The notes beneath the pieces were generated by a model that saw only the letters and a list, made by a program, of their open reading frames with translations, had not been told where the DNA came from and ran no database searches. Both the position numbers and the translations under genes were made by a program. This document shows positions 5,319 to 8,394 of a stretch of 8,394 nucleotides of DNA, piece by piece (position 1 is the first letter of the stretch; the number at the start of each line of letters is the position of its first letter). Source of the stretch: Ilumatobacteraceae bacterium (lineage in GTDB: Bacteria > Actinomycetota > Acidimicrobiia > Acidimicrobiales > Ilumatobacteraceae); NCBI GenBank assembly GCA_025456105.1, contig JALOLG010000092.1, forward strand, positions 1-8,394, written 5' to 3'.

Positions 5319-7289
5319 GTGCTTCGTCCCGAACTGCGCTCGGCGCTCGAGCTGCTCGCACGCAACCACCGCTGGACCTGGCAGCCGCGCACGCGGGCGC
5401 TGCTCGACGCGCTGCCCACTGCGGCACCAGGTCGGCACCCGCTGGTCGCGGTGCAGGCGCTCGACGACGACCACCTCGATGCGATCCTCGCCGACGAGGC
5501 CCGCCTGGCCCGGGTGCGGGCCGAGCTGGCAGGCCTGCGCCAGCAGCTCGTCACGCGCGTCGAGGCCCCCGACGTCGTCTACTACTCACCGGAGTTCGGC
5601 ATCAGCGAGCTCGTCCCCCAGTACTCGGGCGGGCTCGGCATCCTCGCCGGCGATCACCTCAAGTCGGCCAGCGACCTCGGCACCGACCTCGCGGCCGTCG
5701 GTCTGTTCTACCGCGAGGGGTTCTTCCGTCAGGAGATCGGCGAGGGTCGCCAGGTCGAGCGCTACGAGGTGGTCGACCCGGCCGCGATCGGCATCGTCGA
5801 CACCGGTCTCGTGGTGGAGGTGCCGATCGGTGACCGTGTCGTGCACGCCACCGTCCGCCGCCTCGACGTCGGCCGCATCCCGCTGCTCCTGCTCGACACC
5901 GACCGCGACGACAACTCGCCCGCCGATCGGGCCATCACCGACCGCCTCTACAGCGGTGACACCGAGCACCGCCTCCTCCAGGAGCTCGTGCTCGGCGTGG
6001 GCGGGGCCCGTGCGGTCGCCGCGATGGGCTGGGCGCCCACGGTCCACCACCTCAACGAGGGCCACGCCGGGTTCCTGGTGCTCGAGCTGCTCGACCGCGA
6101 GATCGCCGCGGGCGCGGGGCTGGCGGACGCGCTCGCGGCGGTGCGCTCCCACGTGGTGTTCACCACCCACACGCCGGTGCCCGCGGGCATCGACCGCTTC
6201 GTCCGCGGCCTGGTCGAGCCGGTGCTCGCACCGGTCGCGGCGCGCTGGGGGGTCGGCGTCGACGACGTCCTCGCGCTCGGCACCGACCCGGCCGACGCGC
6301 CCGGCACCTTCAACATGGCGGCGCTGTGCCTGCGGTCGTCGGTGCGCGCCAACGGCGTGTCGAAGCTGCACGGCGAGGTGAGCCGCCAGCTCTTCGCCGG
6401 GGTGCCGGGGGGCGCCGCAATCTCGCACGTCACCAACGGCGTCCACGCACGCACCTGGGTGGCGCCCGAGCTGCAGGAGCTGTTCGACGCCCGGCTCGGT
6501 GCCGACTGGGACCTCGGCGACCGCCAGGCGTGGACGCGCGCGTGGTGGCTCACCGACGACGACATCGTCGGCGTCCGGGCACGCATGCGCGAGCGGCTCG
6601 CCGGGCTGCTGCGCGAGCGCGCCGGGGTCGAGCTCGACCCGTCGGCGCTCGTCGTCGGGTTCGCCCGTCGATTCGCCACGTACAAGCGCGCCACGCTGCT
6701 GCTGGGCCAGCCCGATGCGCTCGAGGCACTGCTCGCCGACGACGACCGGCCCGTCCACCTCGTGTTCGCGGGCAAGGCGCACCCGGCCGACAAGCCCGGC
6801 AAGCAGCTGCTCGCCCAGGTGGTCGCGCACGGAGCGAGCCCCGCCGCGCACGGCCGCTTCACGTTCCTCCCCGACTACGACATGGCCGTCGCCCGTGCCA
6901 TGTACGCGGGCAGCGACGTGTGGCTCAACACCCCGGTCCGCCCGCACGAGGCGTCGGGGACGAGCGGCGAGAAGGCCGCGCTCAACGGCGCGCTCAACTG
7001 CTCGATCCGCGACGGCTGGTGGGACGAGATGACCGACGGTCGCAACGGCTACGACATCCCCACGGCCGACAAGGCGCGCTCCGACCGCGCCCGCGACGAG
7101 GCCGAGTCGGCCGCGCTCGTGGCGCTGCTCGCCCAGATCGCCACGGATCGCCACGACGACCCCGCCGGATGGCTCGACCGCGTCCGCCACGTGTGGGCGA
7201 GCCTCGGACCGCAGGTCACGGCCACGCGCATGGTGGCCGACTACGAGCGGCTGGTCTACGGGCCGGTGCTCGCTCGTCACCAGCGCTGA
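5319..7289 (+). CDS. glgP: Alpha-glucan (glycogen) phosphorylase, GT35, TIGR02094-type
   Basis: 656-residue PLP enzyme that phosphorolyses alpha-1,4-glucans, releasing glucose-1-phosphate from glycogen or maltodextrin. Residues 1-80 match a DUF3417-like N-terminal segment (LLARNHRWTWQPRTRALLDAL). The catalytic body starts at YYSPEFGISE (88-97) and includes YSGGLGILAGDHLKSASD, HLNEGHAGF (244-252), FTTHTPVPAG (281-290), VTNGVHARTW (371-380), FARRFATYKR with R451 and K456 in the phosphate-site region, and EASGTSGEKAALNG with K552 as the PLP lysine. The residue before this lysine is Glu, where the classical phosphorylase signature has Met. The C-terminus ends shortly after the family core; at 656 residues it is shorter than the roughly 850-residue mycobacterial GlgP. 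The GTG start at 5319 has AGGAGA at 5307-5312 with a 6-nt spacer. The gene lies 34 nt after the epimerase gene. Name certain at family level; preference for glycogen or shorter dextrins is not known. Confidence 0.93.
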   Translation: MLRPELRSALELLARNHRWTWQPRTRALLDALPTAAPGRHPLVAVQALDDDHLDAILADEARLARVRAELAGLRQQLVTRVEAPDVVYYSPEFGISELVPQYSGGLGILAGDHLKSASDLGTDLAAVGLFYREGFFRQEIGEGRQVERYEVVDPAAIGIVDTGLVVEVPIGDRVVHATVRRLDVGRIPLLLLDTDRDDNSPADRAITDRLYSGDTEHRLLQELVLGVGGARAVAAMGWAPTVHHLNEGHAGFLVLELLDREIAAGAGLADALAAVRSHVVFTTHTPVPAGIDRFVRGLVEPVLAPVAARWGVGVDDVLALGTDPADAPGTFNMAALCLRSSVRANGVSKLHGEVSRQLFAGVPGGAAISHVTNGVHARTWVAPELQELFDARLGADWDLGDRQAWTRAWWLTDDDIVGVRARMRERLAGLLRERAGVELDPSALVVGFARRFATYKRATLLLGQPDALEALLADDDRPVHLVFAGKAHPADKPGKQLLAQVVAHGASPAAHGRFTFLPDYDMAVARAMYAGSDVWLNTPVRPHEASGTSGEKAALNGALNCSIRDGWWDEMTDGRNGYDIPTADKARSDRARDEAESAALVALLAQIATDRHDDPAGWLDRVRHVWASLGPQVTATRMVADYERLVYGPVLARHQR

Positions 7290-7330
7290 CATCCGCGGCG
7301 CGCCGACGGCGCGGTGGGAGCATGTTCGGC

Positions 7331-7522
7331 ATGATCCGCATGGTCATCGCCTTCCTGTTCATCTTCCTGGTGGCCACGTTCCCGGCCACGTGGCTGCTGA
7401 TGCTGTTCCTCGGCAACCTCGGCACCGGCCTGTCGTACTGGGGCACGCTCCCGCTCGGCATCCTCGTGTCGGCGCTGCTCGGCGGCGTGTCGGCACCGCG
7501 GACCGTCGCCGTCGCCGCCTGA
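7331..7522 (+). CDS. Small two-helix membrane protein
   Basis: 63-residue hydrophobic protein of no family I recognise. Helix 1 covers about residues 3-28 (VIAFLFIFLVATF, then TWLLMLFL), a short NLGTGLSYWG loop follows, and helix 2 covers about 38-55 (PLGILVSALLGGV); the tail is PRTVAVAA. All but one codon end in G or C, the same bias as the flanking genes, so translation of this frame is likely. The ATG at 7331 is chosen because GGGAG at 7316-7320 ends 10 nt upstream; the in-frame ATG at 7322 is only 1 nt from that site and would add three residues. It sits 41 nt after the phosphorylase stop and 25 nt before the ECHDC3-like gene, on the same strand. Function unknown; a role in the membrane is all that can be said. 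Confidence 0.6.
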   Translation: MIRMVIAFLFIFLVATFPATWLLMLFLGNLGTGLSYWGTLPLGILVSALLGGVSAPRTVAVAA

Positions 7523-7535
7523 CCGGCGGCGGTCG

Positions 7536-7541
7536 TAGTCT
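7536..7541 (+). promoter_or_regulatory. -10 element (TAGTCT) for a leaderless transcript of the ECH-superfamily gene
   Basis: TAGTCT fits TANNNT and ends 6 nt before the GTG at 7548, so transcription would begin at the start codon. No Shine-Dalgarno sequence precedes that GTG, which supports leaderless initiation. No clear -35 is visible. Confidence 0.45.
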
Positions 7542-7547
7542 CGGCGC

Positions 7548-8363
7548 GTGAGCGCCGCACCGATCGCCGTCAGCTCCTCGGACGACGGCACCGTCGTCAC
7601 CGTCACCCTCGACCGGCCCGAGAAGCGCAACGCGCTCGCGCTCGATGTGATGGTCGAGCTCACCCGGGTGCTCGACGAGGTCGGCCGCAGCGATGCGCTC
7701 GGCGTCGTGCTCGCGGCCAACGGCCCGGTGTTCTCGGCCGGCCACAACTTCGGCGACATGCTCGGCGCCGACCTCGACGACGCCCGGCACCTGTTCGAGG
7801 TGTGCACCACGATGATGGACACGGTGCAGTCGATCCCGCAGCCCGTGATCGCCCGGGTGCACGCGCTCGCCACGGCGGCCGGCTGCCAGCTGGTGGCGTC
7901 GTGTGACCTGGCGGTCGCCGCCGACACGGCCGGGTTCGCGCTCCCAGGCGGCAAGGGCGGCCTGTTCTGCCACACGCCGGTGGTGGCGGTGGCCCGCAAC
8001 GTCGGTCGCAAGCGTGCCCTCGAGATGGCGCTCACCGGTGATCCGATCGACGCGGCGACGGCGCTCGAGTGGGGCCTGGTGAACCGCGTGGTGCCCGCCG
8101 ACGAGCTCGACGCGGCGGTCGACGACCTGATGGCGAGGGTGATCCGCGGCAGCGCCGCGTCGAAGGGCCTCGGCAAGCGGGCGTTCTACGCCCAGGTCGG
8201 TCTCGACCAGCCCGCCGCATACGCGCTGGCCATGGAGGTGATGGCGCGCTCGGCGATGCTGCCCGACGCGCAGGAGGGCTTCGCCGCGTTCTTGGAGAAG
8301 CGCCACCCGCACTTCGAGTCGGCGCCCGGCGACGCCGACTCGATCGACGTCACGCGTGGATGA
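7548..8363 (+). CDS. Enoyl-CoA hydratase/isomerase-superfamily protein, ECHDC3-like
   Basis: 271-residue crotonase-fold protein, expected to bind an acyl-CoA. It opens with VTVTLDRPEKRNAL (17-30); the first oxyanion-hole segment is FSAGHNFGDM (62-71) and the second is ATAAGCQLVASCDLAVA (108-124). The continuation FALPGGKGGLFCHTP (130-144), TGDPIDAATALEWGLVNRVVP (163-183) and SKGLGKRAFY (205-214) place it closest to the ECHDC3 type. The two catalytic glutamates of rat mitochondrial enoyl-CoA hydratase (E144 and E164) align by eye with Q114 and G134, so a classical hydration mechanism is not expected; both oxyanion-hole loops are kept, so CoA-thioester binding or another crotonase reaction remains possible. 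The GTG start at 7548 lacks a ribosome binding site but follows a TAGTCT -10 at leaderless spacing. It may be read both from that promoter and from the upstream genes. Family call strong; reaction unknown. Confidence 0.92.
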   Translation: MSAAPIAVSSSDDGTVVTVTLDRPEKRNALALDVMVELTRVLDEVGRSDALGVVLAANGPVFSAGHNFGDMLGADLDDARHLFEVCTTMMDTVQSIPQPVIARVHALATAAGCQLVASCDLAVAADTAGFALPGGKGGLFCHTPVVAVARNVGRKRALEMALTGDPIDAATALEWGLVNRVVPADELDAAVDDLMARVIRGSAASKGLGKRAFYAQVGLDQPAAYALAMEVMARSAMLPDAQEGFAAFLEKRHPHFESAPGDADSIDVTRG

Positions 8364-8394
8364 TCTCGAGCGGGGCTCCGAGCGACTCGGCGAG
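8350..8394 (-). CDS. 3' end of a convergent unidentified gene
   Basis: Fourteen codons and a TGA stop are visible, reading LAESLGAPLEIIHA; the rest lies beyond the window. Thirteen of the fourteen codons end in G or C, as in the other genes. Its last codon and stop overlap the end of the ECHDC3-like gene by 14 bp, tail to tail. Too short to identify; a gene in this place is likely because the sequence would otherwise be an unused gap. Confidence 0.4.
   Translation of the reverse strand, partial: LAESLGAPLEIIHA

Noticed and set aside
4280..5554. Minus-strand open frame (424 codons) antisense to the epimerase gene
   Set aside because: No domain is visible, it crosses the control region, and the sense strand encodes a clear SDR.
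5586..7292. Long minus-strand open frame (568 codons) antisense to the glucan phosphorylase gene
   Set aside because: Rich in Arg, Val, Glu and His with no recognisable motif. The opposite strand has a complete enzyme. Such frames arise from high-GC codon bias.
7293..7314. GC-rich hairpin after glgP, including the palindrome GGCGCGCC
   Set aside because: The stem is only about 5 bp with a large loop and no T-run follows, so a terminator is not supported.
7323..7329. TGTTCGG, identical to an arm of the TetR operator, near the small membrane gene start
   Set aside because: There is no matching second arm at the correct spacing. A 7-bp match within probable coding sequence is likely chance.

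Overview
The window looks like chromosomal DNA from a high-GC actinobacterium. Nearly every real reading frame has G or C at almost all third codon positions, GTG starts are common, and a TIGR03085-type (mycothiol-linked superfamily) protein is present. The gene types would suit a free-living member of Acidimicrobiia, but this placement is inferred without any marker gene. There are no RNA genes, mobile elements, CRISPR arrays or long non-coding stretches. Genes are tightly packed, and the longest gap is the 117 bp between two divergent genes near the middle.

Left half (1-4231, minus strand): reading in the direction of transcription, there is a TetR/AcrR-family regulator with a WHG-type C-terminal domain, a TIGR03085-family metal-binding protein, a classical short-chain dehydrogenase (SDR), an unusually short family-3 solute-binding lipoprotein, and a CPA2-type cation:proton antiporter whose C-terminal universal-stress-like domain runs off the left edge. 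The gaps are 4, 11, 39 and 24 nt, so this could be one polycistron, possibly with an internal promoter before the lipoprotein. No ABC permease or ATPase accompanies the binding protein.

Divergent control region (4232-4348): it holds one perfect 15-bp inverted repeat, CCGAACAGTGTTCGG, a second degenerate copy 35 bp away, and a half-site next to the tetR -10 element. The sites are placed as expected for a TetR repressor that controls itself and the rightward genes.

Right half (4349-8363, plus strand): an NAD-dependent epimerase/dehydratase-like extended or atypical SDR, an alpha-glucan (glycogen) phosphorylase, a small two-helix membrane protein, and an enoyl-CoA hydratase/isomerase-superfamily protein of ECHDC3 type that lacks both classical catalytic glutamates. 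Gaps are 34, 41 and 25 nt. The last gene probably has its own leaderless promoter. At the right edge, the last 14 codons and stop of a convergent gene overlap the end of the hydratase-like gene.

I see no defence system, biosynthetic cluster or clearly new multi-gene machine. The points most worth following are the compact operator array, the shortened binding protein paired with an antiporter, and several departures from catalytic motifs in otherwise recognisable enzymes.
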